Assembly: GCF_000143415.4 (NCBI RefSeq)
Contig: NW_003314282.1
Coordinates: 1-31,119 of the forward strand
Direction of reading: 5' to 3'
Origin: Selaginella moellendorffii
Taxonomy: Eukaryota > Streptophyta > Lycopodiopsida > Selaginellales > Selaginellaceae
DNA: 31,119 nucleotides
Part shown: positions 19,717 through 30,212 of the stretch, in pieces
How the letters are laid out: the number at the start of each line of letters is the position of its first letter
Position numbering within the stretch: the stretch's first letter is position 1
Made by a program: the position numbers and the translations under genes
The notes under the pieces: generated by a model
What the model saw: the letters and a program-made list of their open reading frames with translations, nothing else
Databases searched by the model: none
What the model was told of the DNA's origin: nothing

Positions 19717-22518
19717 ATGGCGATGGTTGCTTCTCCGTGCGGTGCGGATGCGAGCAGCACCAAGCGCGCCAGGGAGGCTGAGAAACGAAGGCGCAGAAGG
19801 ATGCGGAAGAAGGAAAACCCTGCTGCGCCTCGTGATTCTGGCGGCGAGAGCAAGGTAGTCCACCCTCTTTTTTGTGCTATTGGAATTGCTTGCTTTGCTC
19901 TAGGTGAATGCCGGAAGCGCGGAGATCGAGTACGTTCCAGACAAATCTCCTCTCGACGGCGATGGATTGGTCGAGTTCCAGCGGATTTTTGACAAGTTCT
20001 CGGGCCTGGAATCGTCGAAAAAGGTAGAGCGCGCTTTGCTTGAGAGTCATGCTCATGCTTGGCCTGTGTAGAAGCCTAAGGAAGCCGTGAAGACGGAGAA
20101 AATGCAAATGAGCTCGTCCGAAGACGAAGATGACAAGCCCGACGTGAGAGTGAAAGAGGTGGTGCTGTCCAACAAGAAGAAAAAGGTGGACAAGAAGTTT
20201 TTGTTTGATCACTGCAATTTCCGTGCCTGTCTTCTTTCCTTTCTTCAGATGAAACGAAGAATGACGGTTGCAGATCTTAAGGACTACTGTGGCAAACCGG
20301 ATGTTGTCGAGGTATTCGATGCTAGGCCTAGAGATGAAAAAATTTCTTCAATAGTGGCTCTCCACAGGTGTGGGACGCTACAGCTGCGGATCCCCGGCTT
20401 CTCGTTTTTTTGAAGGCTTATCGCAACACCGTGCCTGTACCGAGGCATTGGTGTCAAAAGCGGAAATTTCTACAGGTTTGTAGTGTTGTTTCGACATTCT
20501 TCTTGTTTCTTTTCCCTACTGGTCATGCTTGCATCGTTCGCGATTGTTTGTATGAACGGCTTGCATCTTAAATTGCAGTGCCTGGTGCTTGCAGGATGCC
20601 GGAGGACGGGCCATCCAAAAGGGAGGCAGTGATTTACAGGGTACGAATTTCTAGAAGCTGCATTTTTCGTGTTGCATTGTATGAGATGGTCTGCATTTCT
20701 TCTAAATCATACAGTAGCTACGTGTTTTTTCTCGGCTCTGAAATGATGCATGTCATTGCAGGGAAAGCGTGGTGTCGAAAAGTTGCCATTTCATTTACCG
20801 GAGTTCATAGCTTCGACGGGAATTCAAAAAATCAGACAGGTGCCAGGATATGTCTCTAGCGACTCGACTAATCCTTTTTCTCTGTTTTTCTCAGGCCTAC
20901 ATTGACAAGGAAAATACAAAAAAGTCGAAACAAGTTCAAAGATCTCGCATGCAACCAAAAGTGGGAAAAATGAGCATCGATTATCAGGTAATCATGCTGA
21001 CACCCTGGTGCTTGACTTAACTTGTTTCTTCTTGTCTCGCAGATCCTGCATGACGCATTTTTCAAGTACCAAACTAAACCCAAGCTGACATCCCTCGGGG
21101 ATTTGTATCACGAAGGAAAAGAATTCGAGGTGAGAGTGCTTTAGGTACAGGTAGTCGTCCTGAAAATGGTTTCGCAGATAAAACTAAGAAACATGAGACC
21201 CGGGTATCTCTCTCGTGAGTTGCGGAGTGCACTTGGCATGGACGACGGTGCTCCACCTCCATGGCTTTTCAACATGCAGGTACGTAGTCACTACACTACA
21301 TTCTATAGACTAAGGAAAGCGGACTGATTGCAGAGATACGGGCCACCGCCTTCTTATCCTCAGCTGAGGATTCCTGGATTGAACGCACCTATTCCCGTCG
21401 GTGCGTCCTTCGGTTATCATCCTGGAGGCTGGGGTAGGGCTCCTGTCGACGAGGTAAGCCAGCCAATGCTCCAAGTACGCCGAAGTATGGAAGTTTTTGT
21501 AGTATGGAAGGCCTCTATATGGAGATTTATTCGGTGCACAACGGCAGGAACTAGTGCATTACGAGGTGAGGGTTGTCCTTATTCCGTTAAAAGGCCGTGT
21601 AAATGGCTGTTGATTTCTACTTAAATGTAGGAGGAGCCTGTCGATCGCTTTAATCACTGGGGTGAGTTGGAAGATGAGGACGAAGAAGAAGAAGAGGGAC
21701 CGGAAGAAGAGCAACGGGAAGAGGTGGAGGCCGCTCCTGTTGAAGAAGCAAGCGTTGCATCTTTGGAGTACATTCTATTTACTTTACGAATCCTAGGTTC
21801 GTTTTCTAATCCTTGTAATGTCTCCAGGACTCCAGCCGGTGATGAAACTCCCAACGCGATCAACCTTCGAAAGTCAAAACGTAGTGAACCAGATATCAGG
21901 CTATATCAGGTTGTCATCGACCGTCCTATCTATGTATGCTTACTCTTTTGTCCTTTTACAGGTTTTAGAGGAAAAGAAAGAAAGTGCTCGAGCAGGAATC
22001 CTTCTGGGAAATACCCATACGTACGTTGTTCGATAAAAGTTTGGATTTCATTTTCATCCATGATGCTGTCTGTGTAGGTATGCCCTGCCTTCGGTGGAAA
22101 AGCCTGGTGTCAAGAAGGTATCCTGGCAGTAAACTTTGTTTGAATTTTCTTACGGTTCTTCTTTTAGGTGGATTTGCTGAAGAGTCAAAGAACCGGCAAC
22201 GTGGACATCACTCTACTGCCCGAGGAACTCGAAAAACTGGATGAAACTGCCCTGGCTGCAAGGTTTGCGAACATTTTTCTAGTTCATTCTCTTCATTCAC
22301 TTTTTGTTTTGATTTCTTTACAGGTTTGAGGAGGCCAGAAAAGAGAAGCAGCAGGAAACCGTAACGGAAGACTTCAGCGACATGGTTGCGTCGGTAAGTG
22401 AAAGGAAGTTCCATGTTTATTGCAAATTGTCTAAGCTTGTCCCATTCAGGCCGAAAAGAAACGAAAGCGCAAAGCCGAGAAAGATTCTCGCGCAAAGAAA
22501 GTCGACTTCAAGTTTTGA
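19717..22518 (+). CDS. SF3B2: Splicing factor 3B subunit 2 (SF3B2/SAP145)
   Basis: I resolve 18 exons: 19717-19854, 19904-20023, 20072-20185, 20249-20311, 20368-20475, 20762-20839, 20895-20987, 21043-21129, 21178-21279, 21334-21453, 21503-21565, 21631-21767, 21828-21909, 21962-22020, 22078-22117, 22168-22262, 22324-22393 and 22450-22518. They join to 1638 bases, 545 residues and TGA. All 17 introns are GT-AG; 16 are 48-65 bp and intron 5 is 286 bp. The protein has a basic N-terminus (KRAREAEKRRRRRMRKKE) and the DUF382 core (MTVADLKDYCGKPDVVE, NTVPVPRHWCQKRKFLQ). The PSP proline-rich box follows (GAPPPWLFNMQ, RYGPPPSYPQLRIPGLNAPI, SFGYHPGGWG), then an acidic tract (residues around 375-395) and a basic tail. 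SF3B2 is a U2 snRNP SF3b subunit that contacts pre-mRNA near the branch site. Start chosen at the first ATG of MAMVASPCG; the Met at 19672 is possible but less likely. This is the healthiest gene in the window. Confidence 0.95.
20579..20640 (+). other. Candidate frame-breaking cassette exon in SF3B2 intron 5
   Basis: Intron 5 is about five times longer than the other SF3B2 introns. In its middle are two good 3' sites (aattgcag ending 20578 and gcttgcag ending 20594) and one good 5' site (acagg|gtacga at 20640/20641). The cassette would be 62 or 46 bases. The 62-base form carries an in-frame TGA. The 46-base form shifts the next exon into a TGA at the exon 6-7 junction. Either inclusion would truncate the protein early. 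Skipping gives the conserved sequence, so skipping must be the productive form. Confidence 0.45.
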
Positions 22519-22564
22519 TGGAAAGAAAGCTCGCTCATTTTCTTGGCAGCTGCATTGAAAGTCT

Positions 22565-23458
22565 ATGAGATTAATTCACGGTTTAGCTGGAAATGGAAGC
22601 TCCGATCGCCAGGCGTTGTTTGGAAGCGCAAGATCTCCCCCAGGGTGGTTGACTGCTGGAATCTCGGATGCTGACGACGACGATCTTGAGCTCAAGGCAA
22701 GCTGCATTTCCAGTGATTCTATTCTTCATTGCAAGCGATCATTCGTGGATCCTAGCATTGATCCGATCGATAGTGATACCACGTCCGAGGTAACGAGACA
22801 GCCTGGCTCGTCTCTTTCTTCTCCTCTCATCGATAAGGATGCATCCTTGAGCAAGATTTCTGTGCAAGAGCTTCAAGAGTTTAGCAGCGACGATGGGGAT
22901 CTTCCGGCAGAAGCCTCGTCAAAGTTTAAGTCAGTGGCTCTTCCATGTCGCTCTTAACATCTGACGGGCTTTCTTTTCTTTGTTTCGTAAAGGTTTGAAG
23001 TGCTCTTGGCACAACTAAGAGAATCACCTGAGCACAGACATGAAACTAGCTGGTATGTCTTGTTTTCTTTTGTTTGCTTCGACAGGATCCTTGTTTTAGA
23101 TGCTTTACGAGTGCTCGAGAAACGTCGTCTGGGGCACATCTCACATCCACAAAGTGCGAGACTTTCCAAGTCGTCACCGCTAGTATCGACAGCATTTCTC
23201 CCGATGTACAGGTCAGATGTGTTCTATGCATTGATCCTCCGTGGCGAGCAAGATTTCTGGCTGTCTCTAATTCTGTGTGTTTTTACTGCCTCGGCACGAA
23301 GTAGCGAGTGTAAAAGGACATGGAAGAGTACGTCTTTCCTCCCTTTGAGCTTCTCTTGGCTCAAAAGATTGAGAGTACAGTTGAATCTAAACTATCTATT
23401 GTTTTCTAGCTGGTACCACGGCAAATTGCATATATGCAAAACTTGTCAAAGTCTTTAG
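22565..23458 (+). CDS. Unrecognised protein, probably truncated
   Basis: ATG 22565 lies 46 bp after the SF3B2 stop, on the same strand. Exon one (22565-22923) is acidic and Ser-rich (SDADDDDLELKASCISS, SVQELQEFSSDDGDLPAE). A GT-AG intron at 22924-22992 joins in frame to K-F-E-V-L-L-A-Q-L-R-E-S-P-E-H. A 33-base GT-AG stretch (23053-23085) may be a very short intron or coding, since it is open and divisible by three. Then ILVLDALRVLEKRRLGHISH and a Ser-rich end to about 23211 follow; beyond that the frame is open to 23458 but unconvincing. A possible further exon near 23318 reads MEEYVFPPFELLLAQKIE. A possible 48-base intron within exon one starts at gag|gtaacg. I do not recognise a family. The 3' part may have been lost to rearrangement before the next locus. 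Confidence 0.5.
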
Positions 23459-23714
23459 GTAACACGAGTTGACGACAAAAGCAAGTTCTGCCACGTGGGT
23501 CAACTATTGAAACTCTCTTCGAGCCTACACAATGATATTGAAACGGTAAACGGGTCACCCTCAAGTACCCAAAGGCTCTAAGGCACATCACTTGAAGAGG
23601 AAATTCCAAACAAACCATGCATCCTTGGAATAGTCAAAACAGGCAGCTTCTTCCTGCGTCAGGACAGAGCTTTTAAGCACCCCAAGCCTTGAGCTCAACT
23701 CTCAGACTACAACA
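23459..23714. other. Short intergenic region
   Basis: About 250 bp separate the unrecognised gene from the GRDP-like pseudogene. I see no gene, and no promoter element I would name with confidence. Confidence 0.5.
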
Positions 23715-24504
23715 ATGGCTTTGCTTTCCCTGACTCGAGTGAATGACTGGTGCAAGGCTCAAGAAATTGGGGTCTCTCTGGATGTGGTAGCAGCTGCATA
23801 ACCACAGTTGGAGCTTCTTTCTGTGGTACATGCCAATTTCAAGCTGTTTGAGAGGCCTGTTTTGGACCAGGCAACTAAGAGGTAAAACATTTTACTTGTT
23901 TGATCTGGTTTGCTGATTCCTTCTTGGATTCTAGATACCATTACTGCTGCCTTCCGCTGCTAGCAAGTTCTTCTGGGACCTTTGTACCGCCACTCGACGA
24001 CAGTTGGATATGGCCATCGCTTGAATCCTGGCTATTCATTATCTGTTTATTTCAATTTACTAAAGTGACCTGTCTGATTCAATAAGAGATTGTTCGGTAA
24101 GATTTGTGGATGGACCTTCTTTGGTGAGGGACTAAAGCAAGCTTCAACAAAGTCTCAATACCTAGGCTTCACAGATGAACCATACACTCTTGACATATAC
24201 GGTGGAGACTTGACAAGAAGATATTATGATAGACCAACCAGAAGCAGCTCTCAGGCAGAAAAGTTTCTACTATTAGGCAAGTGATGCTCTTTTCTTGAAA
24301 GAAAACTAACTTTAAATATGCAGGTTTCTGAGCTGTATTACCTGGACCAGAGTTTCTTGCTAGCAACAGCCGATCATTACAAAGCATTTCTCCATCTCAT
24401 ACACAGGGCTAGCATATCAACGTTTTTTGTTCCCACTTACGACTTTGATTTAATATGGCATACTCATGAGCTTCACCCTGTTGGATTCACAAAGATAAGA
24501 TTTA
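23715..24504 (+). pseudogene. GRDP-like (DUF1399) pseudogene, cut off by a LINE
   Basis: Exon one (23715-23881) reads W-C-K-A-Q-E-I-G-V-S-L-D-V-V-A-A-A, then TAA at 23799-23801, then PQLELLSVVHANFKLFERPV. A 53-bp GT-AG intron (23882-23934) joins in frame to R-Y-H-Y-C-C-L-P-L-L-A and VPPLDDSWIW. A small deletion near 24013 then shifts to H-R-L-N-P. Later pieces are FGKICG, TSTKSQ-like and DEPYTLDIYGGDL (24100-24280), and a last exon from about 24324 with YYLDQSFLLATADHYKAFLH and PTYDFDLIWHTHELHPVGF. These match plant glycine-rich domain proteins: the repeated VP(L/T)D..(W/L)IWH.H.L.P motif is the signature of DUF1399. The stop codon, the frameshift and the loss of everything after 24504, where LINE sequence begins, show that it is dead. 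The C-terminal glycine-rich region is absent. Confidence 0.8.
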
Positions 24505-26260
24505 CCTTCATATACAAGGATATAGAATATTCCTTGCACTCTCTCAAGCCAGAATCTAAGCCGTGACATAAGGAGAAGGCGGTGATGAGCTAATGCCACA
24601 ATCATTCTAGCCCATACCCATGCCATCATTACCTTCAGCCTTTCATGTTTGTCATTGAAGATCTTGCTACACTTGGCTTCCCACATGTAATTCCTCTCAA
24701 CAGGTTTAATAGCTCCAAGGTTACTGTTGCTGTGTCTGTTTATGTTGAGTTGGTCAAACCATGCTACCCTTTCTTGTGTTGAGGACCACTTCCAAGATTC
24801 TATTCTGTTTTGCATTTTAATAGTTGTTTCATCCCATACTGCCACTTCATATGTTAGGCACACTTGTCTTTAGGAGTGTTATTGTAGCAACTTGCATGTG
24901 CTTCTCCATATATCTTGCATGCTCTCACATTCAAAGTATGTGCCTTTGTGTCTCCCTTGCCCCACATTTATCACATGATTGATCTGGGAGATCTATATTT
25001 CATTTGGATGGAAGGCACTCTTGTATGATTAACCACATGAAATATCTCATCTTCCAGCTCAACATCCTTTCCACAAACCTTTTAATATGGCCATTATCAT
25101 CAATGAATCACTGTTTGACCTAATATGTCTTCTTCCCAACTTTGTTTCATAACAAAAGAATTCCTCCTTCTTTTACCCTTGCCAATTCCATTTTGTTGGA
25201 TCCCATGTTAGTTCCTGAATTTTCTGCTCTCTAAACCAATATAGCCTGGCTATAAATCCTTCCATTACTATTGGATCCATCATTGCCATTTTCTTATCCA
25301 TCCTTATTACCCAAATTGGTTCCACCATCTACATTTCTAGTCTTATGCTTTCTACGAAAATTTTGAATGGTAGCAACCCTACTAGGCCAATATCAAAAAT
25401 TACACATTTAGACTGATCTTGAATAGCCATATAAATAACCTTTCCATTCATTGTTCACCATATCAATATCGTTTCTCTAACATCCCCTATGCTTTCTTTG
25501 CAATACTTTCAGGCACCATCAAATGCCATCTCAAACTTTTTTAATTGATGTGCCAATGTTTCTAGTCTATAGAAAGCTTTTAACATGTCCTTGTTTCTAT
25601 TTGTTTCCCCCACTTTTAAGATTGAATCTTCTTTTGCAAAAGTGACATCCCAACCTTGTGTGCACACCTTGTCTATTTCTCTATCTCCTATGTCTCCTAA
25701 GCATCTCTCTTTATATTTGTAATAGGTTGTTGAGAAATATTGGTTGTCAGTCTAGCTCATAGCAATTTGCAGGTTTTCTCTGTGCCAACTTTCCTTTGAA
25801 CTGTTTCCACGACTTCTCAGAAAAACTATTTGGTCTTGTCATCTTCAAAGGGCAGTTCACAAAGAGCCACCTTTCATCCTTACCCCACTTCTACCTTGTG
25901 TGTTCTAATCTATCTGGGATAACCTTTAAAAGTTAATGGCGCAACAATAATTTCCATGGTAGATTTTTTAGCATATTCATGCGATGGAAAACTTTGAATA
26001 ACAATGCCTTAATATTACTTTTTTATGTTAAATATGTTTATCCCTTCATCTTGCTTCACTCTTGTAACTAAACTTGGCATGTCCTCAGAAACCATTGCTG
26101 CCCCCTTCCATATATACATTTTGATTAGCTTGTTCAGGTCCTTCAAAGTCCTTTTTTTCTTTTTAAATTCCATGTATACTACCAAGAACCATATTGCCCT
26201 GAGCAAAATGTTATTTGCCACCACACATCTTGTTGAAAAGGACAGTTTTTGTGAGGCCTA
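24505..26260 (-). pseudogene. LINE ORF2 C-terminal part with zf-RVT finger
   Basis: The minus strand near 24985-24926 reads C-D-K-C-G-A-R-E-T-Q-R-H-I-L followed by two TGA codons, the zf-RVT pattern of plant LINEs. Further left, the open frame 24863-24450 has YMWEAKCSKIFNDKHERLKV and WVWARMIVALAHHR, the usual C-terminal tail. Between 26224 and 26015 the stretch LNKLIKMYIWKGA is the region between RT and finger. Numerous stops interrupt it. Confidence 0.7.
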
Positions 26261-27560
26261 GAATTTTAATTGATCTCAAAGTTTGTTTACTCCTTTTGTA
26301 ATTTGTGGAAGGTCATATTTGCAACTAAGTTAAAACCCAAGTACCTTATAGGTTTGCCTTTTTTTTACCATTTGAAATCCCATTCAGTGGGTCAAAGTTT
26401 GGCAGCCATATAGCAACTAATTTCCTAGTTTATTTTAGAGCCCACTGCAAGATTGAAAAAGTCCAAACTTGTCCCGCTCCCCATGCCACTTCCGTAGCCA
26501 CTTCCAGAACCTAAACCACGTCTAGTGCTGCTCCCAATTCCACTTCCAAAGCCACTTCCAGAACCCGAACCACATCCAGTGCCACTCCCAATTCCACTTT
26601 TGAAGCCACTTCTGGAACCTAAACCATTTCCAGTGTTTGTCCTGCTCCCAGTTCCACTTCCAAGAACTGTCCTCCTTAATCTTGTTCATGTTTTCCAAGG
26701 AGCCTTTTGCTATTATTCTAATGTCATCTGCAAAGGCATTAGACTTCAACTAATGTTCTAGCCATATCTTGCAAAGAGTCATGACACTCAAGTAACGCCA
26801 TCCCTTCCAGCCCTTTTGGTCTTGCTAGATAGTGTGCTAATGCGTCGGCCACAAATAAAAACAAGAAAGGAGGCAATGGACATCCTTGTCTTATTGATTG
26901 TTCATATTGCCAATTATCCCATTTTTTGTGACTTTGCTTAATGCATTTTGGTAAAGAGTAGCTGTCCATTTTATGAATTTATCTGGAATACCAATTTTTC
27001 TCACCATATTTTGTAGAAACTCTCACTCCACTCTATCGTATGCTTTCTCATAATCCAGTAGAATTAGTGCCATCTGCAATACACAATCCTTAACCTGTTC
27101 TTGTGTTAGCAGTTTTGATGTTGTCTACCAACTATTTCCCTCCTACAACACCATTCTAAGTGTTATATATTGTCTCTGGTAGAATTAATCTTAATCTCTT
27201 TTAGCTAACGCTTTAGCTATGATTTTATAAAGCATATTAAGCATTGAAATCAGCCTCTAATTCTTGATCAAAGATCATCCCCCTCCCCCCCCCCTTTTTT
27301 GGGATGAGTGCAATAATTCTATGCTCTTGAATGTCATTTTCCCATGTGGATCACCTTATTCCTTGTGCTCAAGTTTTCTAACCTTATCCATTCCTAGTTT
27401 GTTTTATAAAATGCTAGTGGCATTCTATCTTCCCTAGGCATTTTGTCATCATTTAAATCCCTTATTGCTTCCTTTAGTTTATCAAGTGTGAACATTCTAC
27501 ATAGAACTTCAGTAGACAAGCTATCGACTTTTTGTGGAATAAACTAGACCACCTCATTTA
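26261..27560 (-). pseudogene. LINE reverse transcriptase
   Basis: Minus-strand motifs in order are: DDKMPREDRMPLAFYK near 27470-27400, LLDYEKAYDRVE near 27065-27030, SIRQGCPLPPFLFLFVADAL near 26900-26850, and NAFADDIRIIAKG near 26745-26710 (FADD is the catalytic box). The pieces lie in different frames. Just after the FADD box the sequence runs into the 54-bp repeat. The enzyme would copy element RNA at a nicked target site. Confidence 0.85.
26474..26662 (-). repeat. 54-bp minisatellite in the LINE RT region
   Basis: Unit boundaries fall at 26510, 26564 and 26618, exactly 54 bp apart, with partial units on both sides (about 3.5 copies). The unit is built from smaller ccacttcc/ccactccc modules. 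On the minus strand one frame reads Gly-Ser dipeptides (GSGSGSGFGSGIGSG). The frame that continues from RT reads Trp-Lys-rich (KWNWEWHWMW). Such a repeat is not a normal part of RT. Confidence 0.85.
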
Positions 27561-28149
27561 TCACCTTATTTTGGTTCTCAGTCCATGATTTTGCCATGAA
27601 AAGTTTTAGCCATCTTGTACATCTTTTGTTAAACTTCTGTGCACCCTTTAATCATCCTTCAGTTCAAATATGGGTGGGGATGTAACTTTGGATTTTATGG
27701 ACTTATAGAACTCTTTATTCAATAACACTAATATACTACCTCCAAGTGTTTTGATTTTATGAATGTCTCCATTTTTTCCACCTCTAAGGTGCACTCATTA
27801 TTCCTTTATATCTGTCAACTGAGTTTTCAATGTTGTATCTTGTGGTCGTTGCTTAACTAACCTCTTAATTGCCTTAATATTTTTCTTTATTGCTTGCACT
27901 TTATGAAATGTTTTCCTTTGCTTGAGCTTTTTTTCCAGACTTCATTAGCCATTTTTACCATGAACTTATGTAAATCCCCTCCCCCTTACTAGCACTAACT
28001 CTCCTTTATGTATTCATTTACCTCTGCATCTTTAAAATGTTTTTGAAGACTAGGGGTGACCTCCTTATTCCCTATTTATTTAGGATATGGAGAGTTAATA
28101 ACACCAAATAATGGTCTAAGAAATTTCTATACTCTATAGCAATGTTTAA

Positions 28150-29050
28150 CTTTCCACTATTAAAACATAACTCAGGTGACATATAGAATCAATCCAATCT
28201 TTGTTGGATTCCCTGTTGTTGATGTCCTTGCCATGTGAACTTTGGTTAATGTTGAATAAATCTAGGAATCTTATATGCATCCTTTAATTCAAATGAAAGC
28301 ACTAATTATGACCACATTTCTTTTTCCCTTTTCATCCTTTTGTCTCTCATTTTTCCCTCTTCTTTGTCCAGCTCTTTTTCCATAAAGTTAAAATCCCCAA
28401 TGACCTTCCATGCTAATAATTTTCCAAGTAAACATGTTAGTAACACATGAAAGAACTCCACCTTTTCGAAAGAACAACTTGTTAATGCATACACATTTAA
28501 CAGTCCCACCAACATGTCCTTAAGCCTAAACTAGACACACTATGCTATGTTTGGTCTTAGGATTTTATAATCTTCACAAAGAAACTCCCATGATCCCTTT
28601 ACCACTATTAATATACTTTGACTATTGGATTCCAAAAGTATTTTCCTTTTGCAAACTTATAAACCAAATCCACACTTGAGAGTTTATGCTCTTTCACACA
28701 TAAAAAATTCAAACTTTATGACACCCTTTCAAGTTGTCTAAGATACTACCTAAATTTTGTTTTCTTGTTATTCGTGGCTAACCTTTCCTTTTATAATCCC
28801 CTAACATTCCATATTCTCACGTTGATGTTAACCATTATGGTATCCTCGGGCACTACCAAGATGCTGTCTCTCCACCTAATGGTATGGTCCCATTGGTTGA
28901 AATGGCTATGCAAACAGAATTCTAACAATCCCACAAAATCTAAAAGAGTTTGGTGCCTTTTCCATGAAATAGTCTTCTTGGATTGTGAACCTCTATGGGT
29001 TCCAATTGAAATTATACACCACCAAATCTTCAAGAGTCCGCACTATATCT
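28150..29050 (-). pseudogene. LINE ORF2 endonuclease (EEP type)
   Basis: The minus strand reads NINVRIWNVRGL at about 28830-28795, the normal first strand of an exonuclease-endonuclease-phosphatase domain. It is followed by FLCVKEHKL near 28690 and VIGDFNFMEKELDKEE near 28405-28350; GDFN is a conserved motif of the fold. Further left, a degenerate RLDRF-like region is near 28190. The frame upstream of NINV is open to 29033 but has no domain I recognise. The endonuclease would nick the target DNA. Confidence 0.75.
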
Positions 29051-29670
29051 TACCTAGACATGATCAAAATTGCAAGTGGCATATAACCAACTATATTGTC
29101 AATCCACTCCCCCAAAAACTTCAGAGGGTTTGTACCACTAATGTATAAATCCACTTTGCATACTGCACATCTAAGTGGAGTGAACCTTAGTGGGTAGTTC
29201 CCCCTTGCAAAGTCCTTTGTCTTTGGTGATCGTGACTATGATTACCCTTGGAGTTGCCCAAGACCCCCTAAGGTGCTTGTTCCGGAAGTACTTCTAATTT
29301 ATCCTATACTAGCTTTATTGTTGGAGCAGGTCCCCATGATTTATCCAGCTTATATCCTTTTAATCTCCTTCTTATCAATCTCCATTCCTTCACTCTAGAC
29401 GATCCCAACTAACTTTTTTTCCTATTTCAGCACTATAATTGGTTCACCTTATCCCTCATCCTTGACTTTGGTCCATGGCTTCTTACTCTCTCCACTTGAA
29501 ATAGATCTTCCTTTTTCCCTCCCTATTCTAACTCCATAGTTCTTCCCCTCCAACCCATTGGATGCCTTTGGTCGATCCTCCAATAGCTTCTAAGCCTCCT
29601 CCATGATTGCTCCTTTTATTAGGCAATTCTTTCCAACGTGTCTAGTCCTTTAGCAAATAATTCATACATT
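29051..29670 (-). pseudogene. LINE ORF1 C-terminal part with CCHC knuckle
   Basis: On the minus strand around 29655-29610 a knuckle reads C-stop-R-T-R-H-V-G-K-N-C-L-I. The upstream Cys codon position is TGA, and a TAA follows the second Cys. The rest to 29051 is a Lys/Glu/Gly-rich low-complexity tail with stops, the usual linker between ORF1 and ORF2 in plant LINEs. Confidence 0.55.
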
Positions 29671-29698
29671 TATAGAGGGAAAGGGCCCATAAATAAAA

Positions 29699-29819
29699 GT
29701 GCATCCCCTTTTCCAATCAGTTAAGGGTCTTGGGATAATTGGGGTTAAGCATCCTTAGGTTTGAATAGTACTGGGTTAGGTGACCTCCCAGGAAATCCAA
29801 ATTCAAGAGCTTACATTTG
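29699..29819 (+). pseudogene. 5S rRNA-like copy A
   Basis: The stretch carries the 5S internal promoter blocks in order: gttaagcatccttagg (A box, 29744-29759), tgaatagtactggg (intermediate element) and gtgacctcccaggaaatcc (C box). The A box starts 46 bases into the unit, close to the usual place. A TATA-like tatagag at 29671 lies 28 bases upstream, as in plant 5S genes. The first 45 bases match 5S only loosely. Differences from plant 5S are mostly C/T or G/A. It is probably not a functional rRNA gene. Confidence 0.7.
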
Positions 29820-30028
29820 GGCAAGAATTTTGGTAATGTTACAAAATTCTTTATAAATTGTGCTTTTGTAAGATTATGTTGGCTATTGGTGGAAAAGATA
29901 TTGAAGACCTTCCTGGACCATTTCTTTTTATTGTCCAAGGTGCAACTTTGTTGTAAGCAACCGAAGGGAACAACTCAAGAAACGATCCATAGGGTTCAAA
30001 TATAAAGAGAAAGGGCCCATGAATAAGA

Positions 30029-30149
30029 GTGCACCCCCTTTTTCAATCGGTTAAGGGTCTTGGGATATTTGGGGTTAAACATCTTTGGGTTTGAATAGTA
30101 CTGGGATAAGTGACCTCCCAGGAAGTCCAAACTCAGGATCTTACATCTG
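30029..30149 (+). pseudogene. 5S rRNA-like copy B
   Basis: This is the same unit as copy A, offset by exactly 330 bp with no indel across the 5S-like part. It has tataaag at 30001, gttaaacatctttggg (30074-30089), tgaatagtactgggat and gtgacctcccaggaagtcc. The C box is closer to plant 5S than in copy A. The repeat extends beyond the 5S part to about 30212, with one extra 17-base stretch that copy A lacks. Confidence 0.7.
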
Positions 30150-30212
30150 TCAGAGGTAATCTTTAGGGCAAGAATAGAACAATTTCTTTAAATCTATTTC
30201 GTTGTGCTTGGC

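Noticed and set aside
20579-20640. Constitutive extra exon of SF3B2
   Set aside because: Either splice choice breaks the frame or adds a stop, while direct joining of 20475 to 20762 gives the conserved protein.
29671-30212. Firm call as a Cassandra TRIM element
   Set aside because: The two 5S-like repeats fit, but I find no Met-tRNA primer site after the first repeat, no purine tract before the second, and no matching TG...CA ends.
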